Of a DNA stretch of 64,000 bases, positions 48,867 through 58,192 are shown in pieces. This DNA comes from Desulfovibrio sp. (lineage in GTDB: Bacteria > Desulfobacterota > Desulfovibrionia > Desulfovibrionales > Desulfovibrionaceae), in NCBI GenBank assembly GCA_017528345.1, contig JAFXOX010000046.1:219826-283825 (forward strand). The letters run 5' to 3'. Positions within the stretch are counted from its first letter, which is position 1. Each line of letters starts with the position of its first letter. A model generated the notes under the pieces. It saw only the letters and a program-made list of their open reading frames with translations. It ran no database searches and was not told where the DNA came from. A program made the translations under genes and the position numbers.

Positions 48867-49332
48867 GACTGTTGTGCCAGGTTGCGGAATTGTTTTCCGT
48901 TTCAAAAACCGTAATGCGGTTGATGCTAAGTTTATTTTGATTGTCCATGGCCTTAAGCTTTGTTGGAAAAAATGAGCTTCCAAGATATATGGCCATGTTT
49001 TCCGCTGTCGGGTTAAAAGGTACAGCGCGTACTGAATCATCCTGTAAAAGTTCTTGTAGCGACTTGCAGAGTGGGTCCTGCTCATAGAGGAGAGTTCGGT
49101 GATCCCAGAGCTTGTCCAGTTCTGCAAAAAGGTAGGATTTGATCTTGGAAAAGTCTATGACCATGCCAAGAGCGTCAGTTTTGTCAGAGCAAATTTCCAC
49201 TTCAATCTGGTAATTATGTCCGTGCAGATGCTCGCATTTGCCATCATAGTCATAGAGTCTGTGAGCAGCTGAAATTTTATGTCTACTTGTTACCGTAAGC
49301 ACCTTCTGTTCCTCTTTTTGTAGCTTTTTCAC
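48844..49332 (-). CDS. queD: 6-carboxytetrahydropterin synthase
   Basis: 162 aa PTPS-fold enzyme, slightly long. Zinc His are in SAAHRL and HLHGHNY; the catalytic Cys region is GKCEHLHGH, and VIDFSKIK and NPTAENMA fit the family. It makes 6-carboxy-tetrahydropterin from dihydroneopterin triphosphate. ATG overlaps the previous stop by four bases; its end overlaps queE. The C-terminal 20 residues (NSATWHNSHELSSCQ) are extra and lie in the overlap zone. Confidence 0.95.
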   Translation of the reverse strand: MKKLQKEEQKVLTVTSRHKISAAHRLYDYDGKCEHLHGHNYQIEVEICSDKTDALGMVIDFSKIKSYLFAELDKLWDHRTLLYEQDPLCKSLQELLQDDSVRAVPFNPTAENMAIYLGSSFFPTKLKAMDNQNKLSINRITVFETENNSATWHNSHELSSCQ

Positions 49333-49955
49333 ACTTTTGCCGTCATTAGGGCAATATGGGCAAGGTGTTCCATTTCTTCACAAACGGCGAAAGCTTCTTG
49401 TAATGTCGTGCCCCACGTGCAGAGGCCATGTTCATCCATCCAGACAGCTCCGCTGGAGGCCCTTTGAGGATTTTTGCGTATCAGATCCTGGCTTGCCTTT
49501 TTCACTTCTTCAGCTAGTTCACGAGTCCCTGGTTGGCATGCCTTCACTCGTGTTATAGCATCTTTCCACATTTTTGCCTCGTATAAGGGAAGATCTAACA
49601 GAGATCTTCCCTTTGCGATGATTTCCCAGGCCAAAAGCTTCGGTGGATGACAGTGAACTACAGCCTGGCACTGACATGTATCATAGATGGCGAGGTGAAC
49701 CTGAGTTTCTGAAGAAATGGGAGAGCTGTTCCCTGCTGTACCTTCTTTCATATTGAAAAGGCAGAAATCAGCGTTCTTGAGATGACCTTTACATGTTCCT
49801 TGTGCAGTTATGAGTAAAAACTCGTCATAAGGGTCAGGCATTTTTTGGCTAATATTGCCGTTCTTTGCTGCAAAGAGACCACAAAGCCAGGCATCATGGG
49901 CAAGCTGGCTTATTTCAGAACAAAAGTGGTTTTTCAGAGCTTCTGGAACCGACAT
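49329..49955 (-). CDS. Class II aldolase/adducin-family protein
   Basis: 208 aa. GNISQK, the ETQVHLAIY acid and VVHCHPP, with a further His in EEMEHLAHIAL, form the zinc site of FucA/AraD/MtnB/YgbL proteins. Typical substrates are sugar phosphates, including methylthioribulose-1-phosphate. Placement between thiL and queD gives no strong clue; the substrate is unresolved. Confidence 0.88.
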   Translation of the reverse strand: MSVPEALKNHFCSEISQLAHDAWLCGLFAAKNGNISQKMPDPYDEFLLITAQGTCKGHLKNADFCLFNMKEGTAGNSSPISSETQVHLAIYDTCQCQAVVHCHPPKLLAWEIIAKGRSLLDLPLYEAKMWKDAITRVKACQPGTRELAEEVKKASQDLIRKNPQRASSGAVWMDEHGLCTWGTTLQEAFAVCEEMEHLAHIALMTAKV

Positions 49956-49977
49956 TGTTACCCCATATGGTCAATTT

Positions 49978-51012
49978 TTAGGAAAAATGATCAAAACCTT
50001 CAGATTCATGTAATTCGTGGCCATTACAGGTGATTTTGCCGTTATCGGTGATTACTCCTATACTCTGAAATTCTGGAATGGCAGCTTCAAGAGTTGGCAG
50101 AAGATCCGGAGCGCACGCCCCTAACAGGGCATAGTCTTCTCCTCCTAATAGCGCCGTATACACAGGACTTTTGTGCTGTTCGTACGACCACGTAAGAACT
50201 TCTGGGTGTAAGTTTTTTTCCTCCAGGGTAAGGTCTGCGCCTAAGGCATTGCCATGATTGAGAGACGATGTTGAGAGTTCGCCACTTTTTCCAAGCAATC
50301 TTGGCAGATCTCGTATCAACCCGTCTGAAACGTCCATGAGCGCTGGTGGTCGTGCATTAAAGGCTGCGCGTGATAGAACAAGGCCAGCTGCACATTGCGG
50401 TTCAGGCTGCAAATGGGCCTTACAGGCATTGGGCCATTTCTCTATGGCAGCTCTCCCAAATTGCTCAAGGAGTTCGAAACCTACGTGGGCGAGACCGAGT
50501 TGACCTATTACAAAAAGTATGTCCCCTGGCATGCTTCCGCCTCGGGGTAAAAAGCTGGAAAGACGCGAAATTTCACCAAAAACGGAAATTGAAATATGGA
50601 TGAATGGTGATCGAGAGAGATCTCCCCCCACAAGGCTGATGGCATATTTATTCGCAAGGTTGGACATGCTTGAAAAGAAGCCGTTGAGCCAATTCATGTC
50701 GATGTCTTCAGGAATGCCGAGGCAGAGAGTGAAGCACTTTGGTCGTGACCCACAGGCGGCAAGGTCACTGAGATTGACTGCCAGAGCTTTGTGTCCTATT
50801 TCATGAGATGTAAAATAGGACCTTCTGAAGTGGATATTTTCCAGAAAAAGGTCGCTGCTCACGGCTGCTGATTGTTCCACGTGAAACAATGCACAGTCAT
50901 CGCCACGACCAAGAATGGTAGAAGGGGTATTATTGGGAAAATATCGTGCAATACAAGAGAGAATCTCGTCTTCAGAGCCCGGAAATTGTGTATCTTTTTG
51001 AAGAATTGACAT
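49978..51012 (-). CDS. thiL: Thiamine-monophosphate kinase
   Basis: 344 aa. Phosphorylates TMP to thiamine pyrophosphate. Blocks: GRGDDCALF (metal), SSDLFLENIHFRRSYFTSHEIGHKALAVNLSDLAACG, LVGGDLSRSP, ALMDVSDGLIRDLPRL and LLGGEDYALL. Starts 1 base after the uvrD stop, so it is cotranscribed with the helicase. A near-perfect parS (50873-50888) is embedded in codons for LFHVEQ, in the segment just after the first metal-binding loop. Confidence 0.95.
   Translation of the reverse strand: MSILQKDTQFPGSEDEILSCIARYFPNNTPSTILGRGDDCALFHVEQSAAVSSDLFLENIHFRRSYFTSHEIGHKALAVNLSDLAACGSRPKCFTLCLGIPEDIDMNWLNGFFSSMSNLANKYAISLVGGDLSRSPFIHISISVFGEISRLSSFLPRGGSMPGDILFVIGQLGLAHVGFELLEQFGRAAIEKWPNACKAHLQPEPQCAAGLVLSRAAFNARPPALMDVSDGLIRDLPRLLGKSGELSTSSLNHGNALGADLTLEEKNLHPEVLTWSYEQHKSPVYTALLGGEDYALLGACAPDLLPTLEAAIPEFQSIGVITDNGKITCNGHELHESEGFDHFS
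50873..50888. other. parS-like site, one base off (inside thiL)
   Basis: TGTTCCACGTGAAACA differs from the perfect parS only at the fifth base (T to C), a position known to vary in other bacteria. Flanks extend the symmetry by one base. About 12 kb right of dnaA, on the side opposite the other two sites. Confidence 0.8.
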
Positions 51013-51013
51013 A

Positions 51014-53140
51014 TTAGCTTCCGAAATTCAGATATTCTATGCGGATTATTTTTTCCCCATAGCGCATAAAGTGGATTTTTACTGAAGTTTCATCAACTTT
51101 AGAAAGCACCTTTCCTTCACCAAATATAGGATGATGGCAAGTCATACCACTCGTAATGCCGGATCTTTTTGGAGTAGGTCGTTTTACTGGAGAACAGTCG
51201 GTACGAGAAGTGATTTCTTCTATATCTTTGGAGACGTTGTTTCCGCAGGAATAAATATTCTTTGAAGAGTCTTCTTCTATTTCACAGACAAAAGGGCTTG
51301 GATCTGCCGGAAGATTACAGTTGGCAGAGCGATTAAAAATGCTTTGAGGGACATACAGATGGAGTTCCTGTCGTGCTCTTGTACAGGCAACATACATCAG
51401 TCGGCGCTCTTCTTCAAAATCTTCAGCATGGGCACGAGCATGATGCGAAGGAAATCTGTCTTCCACAAGACCTATAAGCAGAACGGCATTCCACTCCAAA
51501 CCCTTGGCGGAATGGATAGTTGAGAGGACGAGTTTTCCCATGTAATCGTCTTGATTGTCCTGATTATCCAAAACGAGGTCTGCCAGGAAATCTTCAAGGG
51601 TACTGTAGGTGTTTGCCATGTTTACAATTTCTTCAAGGCCCTGGCGGCGGCTTGGCCAGTCATCCGTATAACGGATTTTCAGGCGCGGCTCAAAATAGTC
51701 AACAATGTCACTGATCAATTCACCGCAAGACTGGTTTAGATCTCGTTTGCGTTGGACAAAGTCAAGGTCCTGGTGCAAATCATGATAACGATTGAGTGCT
51801 TTGTTCAAGCCCTCATCATTGTGCTCTTTGATGTAGGCAAAAAGTCTGTCGACAGTTTTAGGTCCAATACCAGCTTGCATAGAAGCAATCCTGGCAAAGG
51901 CCGGAAGGTCAAGAGGATTGAGCAGGAGACGGGCAAAGGCCAGGCAGTCTTTAATATGGGCTGCTTCTGTGTACTTGATGCCACCAAATTTGCGAAAAGG
52001 AATTCCCATGCGGTTCAGGCAAGCTTCTAAAAAATAGGAATGGAAGCCAGAGCGAAAGAGAACAGCAATTTCTTCGGGCGGATATTTATTAAGAAGCTTT
52101 GAGATCTCTTTGGCTACCAGATTTGCCTGAAAATGTTCATCTATTGGCTTATGAATAAAAACAGGTAGCCCAGTTTCTTTACGAGTAAATAAAATTTTTT
52201 TAAAGGATTCCTCTGCATGAGCTAATATAGTATTGGCAATATTTAATACCGGCTGTGTAGAACGATAATTTTCTTCAAGGCGAATAATGTGGGTACCGGT
52301 AAAGTGCTTGGGAAAATCCAAAATATTGCGAACGTTGGCTCCTCGAAAGGCGTAGATAGCCTGCGCTTCATCTCCGACAGCCATGACCTGGCAAGTGCTT
52401 GCTGGGTTTTTTGCATCTGCGAGTAAACGTACGAGACGAGCCTGTACGAGATTGGTGTCCTGATATTCGTCAACTAATAGAAAACGGATGCGCCTGTGCA
52501 AAGCCTCACTTGCCCTTGCGTCGGTTGTGAGCAGTTCTTCCAGCTCAAAAAGCAGATCATCATAGTCCATCAGTGCCTGTTCGCGACGATACTGACGGTA
52601 AGCGAGTTCTAATTGTTCAAGGTCGTCGCTGTAGGGGATGAGCTGATAAGCGTCGCGACTGAGGATTTCATAGAGAGGGAGTTCTTTATTGCGTGATTTA
52701 CTGAGGAGACTTAGAATTGTCTGCGATTTGGGAAAGGACCTGTCATTTTGTCCGAGATGCAGTTTGGTTTTGCAGTGTTTAATGGCATCAAGGGCGTCAG
52801 AGCTGTCCATGAGGGAAAAACTGCGATCCTTCAACCATAGTGGATGCCAGATTTTCAGCATTTGAAAGGCAAATGAGTGAAAGGTTCCACCCTGAATACC
52901 TGAAAGATTCTGACCAAGAAGAAGATTGGCACGTGAAAGCATTTCTTTCGCTGCCTTGCGTGTGAAGGTCAGGAGAAGTATCGAGGAAGGATCGACGCCA
53001 TGCTCGGCAAGCCAGGCTAGTCGATAGACAATAGTGCGGGTTTTGCCGCTACCAGCTCCAGCTACCACAAGAACAGCACTGTTCTGACTGGTCACAGCTT
53101 CGAATTGGGCTGTATTCAGAGATTTTTGATAGTCAATCAT
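51014..53140 (-). CDS. UvrD/PcrA-type ATP-dependent helicase
   Basis: 708 aa, full superfamily 1A set: Q motif LNTAQFEAV, AGAGSGKTRTI (near 28-38), LTFTRKAAKEML, LLVDEYQDTN, GDEAQAIYAFRGA, LSTIHSAKGLEWNAV, YVACTRAR. Length matches UvrD, PcrA and Rep (670-730). It unwinds DNA 3'-5' in repair or at stalled forks. First gene of the operon that continues with thiL. It is distinct from the EndoQ-fused helicase at 13990; either could be the housekeeping UvrD. C-terminus carries a short CHHPIFGEGKV Tudor-like RNAP-binding motif, as in PcrA. Confidence 0.92.
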   Translation of the reverse strand: MIDYQKSLNTAQFEAVTSQNSAVLVVAGAGSGKTRTIVYRLAWLAEHGVDPSSILLLTFTRKAAKEMLSRANLLLGQNLSGIQGGTFHSFAFQMLKIWHPLWLKDRSFSLMDSSDALDAIKHCKTKLHLGQNDRSFPKSQTILSLLSKSRNKELPLYEILSRDAYQLIPYSDDLEQLELAYRQYRREQALMDYDDLLFELEELLTTDARASEALHRRIRFLLVDEYQDTNLVQARLVRLLADAKNPASTCQVMAVGDEAQAIYAFRGANVRNILDFPKHFTGTHIIRLEENYRSTQPVLNIANTILAHAEESFKKILFTRKETGLPVFIHKPIDEHFQANLVAKEISKLLNKYPPEEIAVLFRSGFHSYFLEACLNRMGIPFRKFGGIKYTEAAHIKDCLAFARLLLNPLDLPAFARIASMQAGIGPKTVDRLFAYIKEHNDEGLNKALNRYHDLHQDLDFVQRKRDLNQSCGELISDIVDYFEPRLKIRYTDDWPSRRQGLEEIVNMANTYSTLEDFLADLVLDNQDNQDDYMGKLVLSTIHSAKGLEWNAVLLIGLVEDRFPSHHARAHAEDFEEERRLMYVACTRARQELHLYVPQSIFNRSANCNLPADPSPFVCEIEEDSSKNIYSCGNNVSKDIEEITSRTDCSPVKRPTPKRSGITSGMTCHHPIFGEGKVLSKVDETSVKIHFMRYGEKIIRIEYLNFGS

Positions 53141-53359
53141 GGGAAATCTCTAACACAGGTAGTAAAATTTCGCCAGTCGCGTCATTGTGACCTCAGAGCT
53201 GGGAAATTTGCCTTGGTTATAAGGATATTTCTTAATCTTTTAATATCATATCTGTGATTTAAAATTTTAACTCTTTCTAGATTGGAGGAAATATAATGTA
53301 GTGTAATTTATAAAGATATTAATTTTTAAATATTTATTTTAAATTTTGGAGATTTTAAA

Positions 53360-53872
53360 ATGGCTTCAGAGCAAGAAAAATTTATTTATACAGTAGATCG
53401 TATAATTGAATCTGTTATGTTTGAAAACTGGCTGAGATTTTATTTTATAACAAGTATGACTGAAGAAAAAGATGAAGAGGAACATCTTTTTCTGTTAATA
53501 CCAGAAAAGGCAATGCAAAATATAGAAAAGGAGTATTCAGAACTTTTGCCAATGGCTCAGAGATTAAATAATCAAGAACTCTCATTTGAGGTCTCTCAGG
53601 AAGCAGTGAGCATATATATAGCAGAAAATATCGATGGAAAAATCATTCCCAGAGATACCGCGGGATCTGTTATTGACAGCATGGCTTTTCAGGCACAGTT
53701 GCAACTTTTCAATACCTGGATTCAGCTTCATCAGGATCAGCTGGAAAAAGGCTTTGTGGATTTCGGGACATGGCGTACGCTTTTTGCGGAATGGAAAAAC
53801 TCTGGACCTGGAAAGGAACTCGAGGAAAAAATTCTCCTTTCGCTGCAGAAGCATCCGGCCGGACAGGCGTAA
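53360..53872 (+). CDS. Conserved-looking hypothetical protein
   Basis: 170 aa, GGAGA ribosome site at about 53348. Sequence is acidic and helical, no signal peptide or membrane segment: FIYTVDRIIESVMFENWLRFYF, DEEEHLFLLIPEKAMQNI, then LFNTWIQLHQDQLEKGFVDFGTWRTLF. I do not recognise the family. GC rises sharply near codon 80 (about 53600): the first half is AT-rich, the second half ordinary. 35 bases before speB, so probably one transcript. Confidence 0.75.
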   Translation: MASEQEKFIYTVDRIIESVMFENWLRFYFITSMTEEKDEEEHLFLLIPEKAMQNIEKEYSELLPMAQRLNNQELSFEVSQEAVSIYIAENIDGKIIPRDTAGSVIDSMAFQAQLQLFNTWIQLHQDQLEKGFVDFGTWRTLFAEWKNSGPGKELEEKILLSLQKHPAGQA

Positions 53873-53907
53873 AACAGTTGCTCGTCATGACAGATGTTGG
53901 GTGATAT

Positions 53908-54795
53908 ATGCAGAAAACAGGGTATCCGTCTTTTTTGGCATCGGAATATGCGCCTTTGCCTTTGGATCAGGCGGCTTTTTATATTTTGCCTGTCCCGCTT
54001 GAGAAAAGTGTTTCTTACGGAGCAGGGACAGCTCGTGGCCCAGAGGCTATTCTTAAAGCCTCACAGCAACTTGAAGCCTGGGAACATGGCATTTTTGTCG
54101 GAAAACGAGGCTTTTATACGGATCAGCCACTTGATTGTTCTGGTGATATAGGTTCAACACTGGCTCTCATAGCTTCTCGTGTCAGAATGGCACTCGAAAA
54201 AAAAGCCTTTCCGGTTTTGCTTGGGGGCGAACATACCTTGACTCTAGGCGCCTTACAGGCCTTTGCAGATTTGGCCAAGGAGAATCAACCAGGTATTGTC
54301 CAGATTGATGCACATGCTGATTTGCGTTCAAGCTATGAGGGGAATAGCTATTCTCATGCGTGCGTCATGTACCGGGCCGTTTCTGACCTGAAGTACCGAC
54401 TTGTGCAGTTTGGAGTTCGAGAATTGTGTCAGCAGGAAGTTGAGGTTCGCAAACAGTTTGGGATATGCGCCCATGATGCTGATGAACTGGCTGACTGTGG
54501 ATTGCCAGACCCCCTTTTTCCTGAAGATTTTCCGGAAACTGTCTATGTAACATTTGACGTTGACGGTTTTGACGCTTCGCTTATGCCAGCGACTGGTACG
54601 CCATCACCAGGAGGTCTTTTCTGGCATGACGCGCGTCGTCTTCTGACGCGTATTGCGCAAGAGCGACGGGTGGTCGGTTGTGATGTTGTTGAGCTGGCAC
54701 CTCTGCCAGGTCTGCACAGCGCTGATTATACGGCAGCAAAACTTGTCCATCTGCTTATGGCCCTCAGTGTGGATTCTTTTGACAAAGAGAGATAG
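53908..54795 (+). CDS. speB: Agmatinase (arginase/ureohydrolase family)
   Basis: 295 aa. The manganese-binding set is complete: GGEHTLTLG (about 110), DAHADLRSSYEGNSYSHAC (about 134), TFDVDGFDASLMPATGTPSPGG (about 215) and VVELAPLPG. It hydrolyses agmatine to putrescine and urea; guanidinobutyrase or other ureohydrolase activities cannot be excluded. No speA is in the window. The ATG has GGGTGAT upstream. Confidence 0.93.
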   Translation: MQKTGYPSFLASEYAPLPLDQAAFYILPVPLEKSVSYGAGTARGPEAILKASQQLEAWEHGIFVGKRGFYTDQPLDCSGDIGSTLALIASRVRMALEKKAFPVLLGGEHTLTLGALQAFADLAKENQPGIVQIDAHADLRSSYEGNSYSHACVMYRAVSDLKYRLVQFGVRELCQQEVEVRKQFGICAHDADELADCGLPDPLFPEDFPETVYVTFDVDGFDASLMPATGTPSPGGLFWHDARRLLTRIAQERRVVGCDVVELAPLPGLHSADYTAAKLVHLLMALSVDSFDKER

Positions 54796-54884
54796 TCAGG
54801 GTAGGAAAGAGCTTCTTTTTGTTGATCAGGTCTCCTTGATCTGAATGCCACAGCCCATTGCACCTTTACGTCAGAACCGTCGTG

Positions 54885-55451
54885 ATGAAGCCATTTTATC
54901 AAGGTAAAATTGATACTTTCTGCGCCTTTTATGCCGTTCTCAATGCCTTACGTCTCACCCACAGCATCAGAACGCTCAAGGCTCGTGAGTTTTTTAATGA
55001 TATGCTTATGGAGCTGGTGAGTCAGCCAGAACGTTTTCGTGCAGTGCTGGAGCAGACGACAGACTATATTGATATCGTTGATGAGATGCTCGTGTATACG
55101 GCTTCCAGGATGCCCTTACGCTGTCAACATCCATTTCAGCCTGGTGAGAAGGTCACCAAAGAACAATTCTGGACCTGCTGTGAGACATGGATCAACGGTC
55201 AGGCTAACCGGACGGCCATTTTTCGCTTTATACGATTTTCACATCCTACCACTCCGCCAACTGTGCGCCACTGGACAACAATCGCACGTATTGATGCCAA
55301 AACCCTGGATCTCTATGACTCAAGTCATGAGGCTGACTCGATACAGCATCTTTCTCTCAGCCAGGTTGTTACAGATGAAGCTCAGCTTTCCCAGCAGTCC
55401 TTTCTCTACCTTCAGCCTGATACGCTGCGCCTTGTTGGCTTACCCTTCTAA
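54885..55451 (+). CDS. Hypothetical, papain/C39-like cysteine peptidase fold
   Basis: 188 aa from ATG 54885; GTG at 54882 and an upstream ATG are alternatives, and no ribosome site is clear. FYQGKIDTFCAFYAVLNALR puts a Cys at the start of a helix, RHWTTIARID gives a His and LYDSSHEAD an Asp, in the order of papain-like triads (C39, Ntn-like amidases). There is no signal peptide, so an extracellular role is not indicated. Function is unknown and the triad is my inference from spacing. It is downstream of speB and ends before a shared terminator. Confidence 0.6.
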   Translation: MKPFYQGKIDTFCAFYAVLNALRLTHSIRTLKAREFFNDMLMELVSQPERFRAVLEQTTDYIDIVDEMLVYTASRMPLRCQHPFQPGEKVTKEQFWTCCETWINGQANRTAIFRFIRFSHPTTPPTVRHWTTIARIDAKTLDLYDSSHEADSIQHLSLSQVVTDEAQLSQQSFLYLQPDTLRLVGLPF

Positions 55452-55555
55452 GAGGTCAGGCGGAGTGTTTTAAAGAATTTTCCAGTAGTGGTGCAGCGCT
55501 TGTATTTCTCATTACAGCTCTTTGTGAGCTAACGGGCATTGGCGTTGCGCCCAAG

Positions 55556-55603
55556 AAGAGGAAAGGCCCGTGCTTGTCTCAGCAAGCACGGGCCTTTCCT
55601 CTT
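55556..55603. terminator. Bidirectional terminator, 21-bp stem
   Basis: Arms 55556-55576 and 55583-55603 pair perfectly around a 6-base loop. T-run follows in each direction only weakly (TTTT on the right, CTTCTT complement on the left), but the GC-rich core is strong. It lies between convergent genes. Confidence 0.88.
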
Positions 55604-55697
55604 TTAACAACATAGCGCCAGCATACGTTGGTCCTTGAGAGAACGAAGCCTCCGATACGGCAGTTTCCTCTGAGTGACTTCTTTTGCTGGGCAGTGA

Positions 55698-56297
55698 TTA
55701 GGCTTTAAGATACGCTTCCGCAAGTCTGAGCGCCTCAAGATTGCTTGCGTGAAGTTTTTCCGGCAGGAAGGTTGTAATGCCCTTGGCGAGCATCTCCAAG
55801 CTGATGGGCAAAACCCCATTGGCACAGGCTGCTGCGAGCAGAACGGTATTGCCACTTTGTACAGATCCTGCTTTGGTGCCAAGTTCTCTGCACGGTAAAA
55901 AGGTGCACTGACTGGCAACTTTCTGGACTTCGCTCTTGATGCTGTCAAGGTCTGGGTAGTGAGAAACACCCAGTGAGACGCTGAGGGGCGGCAGCATGTC
56001 TGAGTTGGAGAAAACAATACCACCTTGACGCAGATAGGGAACAGCTCGCAGGGTTTCCAAGGGTTCAAAGCCCAAAAGTAAATCTGCTTCACCGTGATCC
56101 AATTTAGGAGATTTCCAGCCGCCAAGCAGAAGTACGCTTTCCACAACGCCCCCCCGCTGAGCCATGCCATGAACTTCACCTGCGACCACTTCGAGGCCAC
56201 ACATTAAAGCCGTGCGTGCGAGAAGATTGGTCGCCGTAAGGGTCCCCTGACCTCCCACGCCGGTGAAAAAAATGCGTAGACGTTTGTCCTGGCTCAT
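55698..56297 (-). CDS. iorB: Indolepyruvate:ferredoxin oxidoreductase, beta subunit
   Basis: 199 aa, the pyruvate-ferredoxin gamma-type domain: FFTGVGGQGTLTATNLLARTAL, GEVHGMAQRGGVVES, and ADLLLGFEPLETLRA. With IorA it oxidatively decarboxylates aryl-pyruvates (indolepyruvate, phenylpyruvate) to aryl-acetyl-CoA, reducing ferredoxin. Its ATG overlaps the iorA stop by four bases. Confidence 0.95.
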   Translation of the reverse strand: MSQDKRLRIFFTGVGGQGTLTATNLLARTALMCGLEVVAGEVHGMAQRGGVVESVLLLGGWKSPKLDHGEADLLLGFEPLETLRAVPYLRQGGIVFSNSDMLPPLSVSLGVSHYPDLDSIKSEVQKVASQCTFLPCRELGTKAGSVQSGNTVLLAAACANGVLPISLEMLAKGITTFLPEKLHASNLEALRLAEAYLKA

Positions 56298-58156
56298 GCA
56301 CGACCTCCCTCACGTTTTACGGCCTTGAAGCTCTTGGGCGCAACCTGAAGACAAACCATGCAGCCAGAGCAGAGATTCTGATCCACCGCCACGTCTTCGC
56401 CCTTCTTATAGAAAGCCGGGCAGGCGAGTTCTTTCAGACAACGTCTTGTGTCCTCATTTTGCTCGACAACTTCAGCCACATTGGGCTGACGCTTACCAAG
56501 TGTTCTGCGGGCATAGAGCACGCAGGGCTCCTGCGCAATGAGAACGCGAATTCCCGGCATATCTTTGAATTCGGTCAGCGCTTTAATCAGGCCGCGGACA
56601 TTGTAAGAGGAGACTTTTTTACACTGATCCACGCCAAAGGCCCGTACAATCTGCTCAATATCCAGATGCGTACAGCCTTCTCCCAGCGATTCCTGGAGCA
56701 TGCCGGGATTAGGCTGGTGGCCGGTCATGGCTGTTGTGCCGTTGTCGAGAATGACAAGCAAAAGTTTATGCTTGTTGAAAACCGCATTGGCAAGACCCGT
56801 CATGCCGGAATGGAAGAAGGTTGAGTCGCCGATAAAGCTGACAACTGTTTTTTCGGAAACTTCGGAAAAGCCGCTGCCACCTGAAATGGAAGACCCCATA
56901 CAGAAAAGGAAATCAGCCATACGCATGGGCGGCACAACTCCCAGCGTATAGCAGCCAATATCGCTGGAATAGATGGCATCATCTCCAAAGACCTGGCGTG
57001 CAGCATAGTAGACAGACCTGTGAGAGCAGCCGGGGCAGAGGTTCGGTGGGCGTCCCGGAAGATCTGTTCTTGGGGTTGGCGTGGGATTCAGAGGGCAAGG
57101 ACAGGAAAACCACTTGGCAAGGCGCTGCATGATGAGGCTGCGTGAGTACTCTCCCATATCAGTGAGAATTTCGTCCTTACCTTCGATACTGACGGCACAA
57201 CCGATGCGCTGGCACAGCGCACGGACATCACGCTCCAGAAGATTGTCTCCTTCCTCGAGAACGAGAATGCGGCTATGACGACTCAGAAAACTGCTCAACT
57301 TCTTTTCCGGCAAAGGCCAGGTCATGCCCAGTTCCAGCAGATCCACCTTATCTGTCCAGCCTCCGCTGATAAGCGCATCTGCCAGATAGTCACGGGCTAC
57401 ACCACTTGCAATAATGCCAAGTTTTGTCTCCGTGTGTGATGTTTCCACATTAAAGGGGCTCTGATCAGCGATTTCCTGAGCTCTGAGCATGATATTGTTC
57501 ACAGCAGCATGACGTTTACGTGCCACTGCCGGCAGAGGCACGAAGCGCATGGGCTCACGCTCAAAGGGTACAGCTTCCGAAGGCTTGGGGAGACTGTGGA
57601 ATGTCACGGCCCCGCGCATATGGCTGATTCGGGTTGTTGTGCGCAACAAGACAGGCTGTTGCAGATCTCTCGCCAGTGTAAAGGCTGCCCGTGTCATGGC
57701 TCTTGCTTCCTCAGCTGAGGCCGGCTCAAAGCAGGGAAGATGTGCCATGCGTGCATAGCCGCGGTTGTCCTGCTCATTCTGGCTGGAATGACAACCAGGG
57801 TCATCGGCTGAAAGAACGACAAGACCTCCTGGAAGTCCTGTATACGCTGTGGTGAAGAGCGGGTCAGCTGCGACATTGAGACCCACGTGTTTCATCGTCA
57901 CGAGGCTCATGGCTCCAGCTAAAGCTGCACCGCAGGCAACTTCCATGGCCACTTTTTCGTTGATGGAGTATTCCATTTTATAGCGGCCTTCGCCACCTAT
58001 GCGACGAAACGTGTCCACGACCTCAGAACTGGGCGTGCCCGGGTAACAGGTGATGATATTCACACCGGCTTCAAGCGCGCCTCGCACAATGGCCTCGTTG
58101 CCAAGTAGAAGCTGCTTTTCTCCACGTGTTTCATTGAGCAAGGGATGTTTGCCCAT
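56294..58156 (-). CDS. iorA: Indolepyruvate:ferredoxin oxidoreductase, alpha subunit
   Basis: 620 aa. N-terminal pyrimidine-binding half has EAGVNIITCYPGTPSSEVVD and SLVTMKHVGLNVAADPL. The thiamine pyrophosphate half has NLCPGCSHRSVYYA (Fe-S linked), and GDSTFFHSGMTGLANAVFN, the GDG-type TPP motif. C-terminal ferredoxin part is shortened: one clear CSGCMVCLQVAP cluster plus an isolated Cys, where two full 4Fe-4S sites are normal. Strict anaerobe enzyme in amino-acid fermentation or auxin-like pathways. Follows the TPR gene by 36 bases. Confidence 0.95.
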   Translation of the reverse strand: MGKHPLLNETRGEKQLLLGNEAIVRGALEAGVNIITCYPGTPSSEVVDTFRRIGGEGRYKMEYSINEKVAMEVACGAALAGAMSLVTMKHVGLNVAADPLFTTAYTGLPGGLVVLSADDPGCHSSQNEQDNRGYARMAHLPCFEPASAEEARAMTRAAFTLARDLQQPVLLRTTTRISHMRGAVTFHSLPKPSEAVPFEREPMRFVPLPAVARKRHAAVNNIMLRAQEIADQSPFNVETSHTETKLGIIASGVARDYLADALISGGWTDKVDLLELGMTWPLPEKKLSSFLSRHSRILVLEEGDNLLERDVRALCQRIGCAVSIEGKDEILTDMGEYSRSLIMQRLAKWFSCPCPLNPTPTPRTDLPGRPPNLCPGCSHRSVYYAARQVFGDDAIYSSDIGCYTLGVVPPMRMADFLFCMGSSISGGSGFSEVSEKTVVSFIGDSTFFHSGMTGLANAVFNKHKLLLVILDNGTTAMTGHQPNPGMLQESLGEGCTHLDIEQIVRAFGVDQCKKVSSYNVRGLIKALTEFKDMPGIRVLIAQEPCVLYARRTLGKRQPNVAEVVEQNEDTRRCLKELACPAFYKKGEDVAVDQNLCSGCMVCLQVAPKSFKAVKREGGRA

Positions 58157-58192
58157 GCCTAACCTCCGTATATGAGAAGATGGAAAATGCGC

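Noticed and set aside
57881..57895. CACGTGTTTCAT in iorA as a parS
   Set aside because: Has the CACGTG core but the arms are not the parS palindrome; same for CACGTGTTTC near 44593 and 58123.
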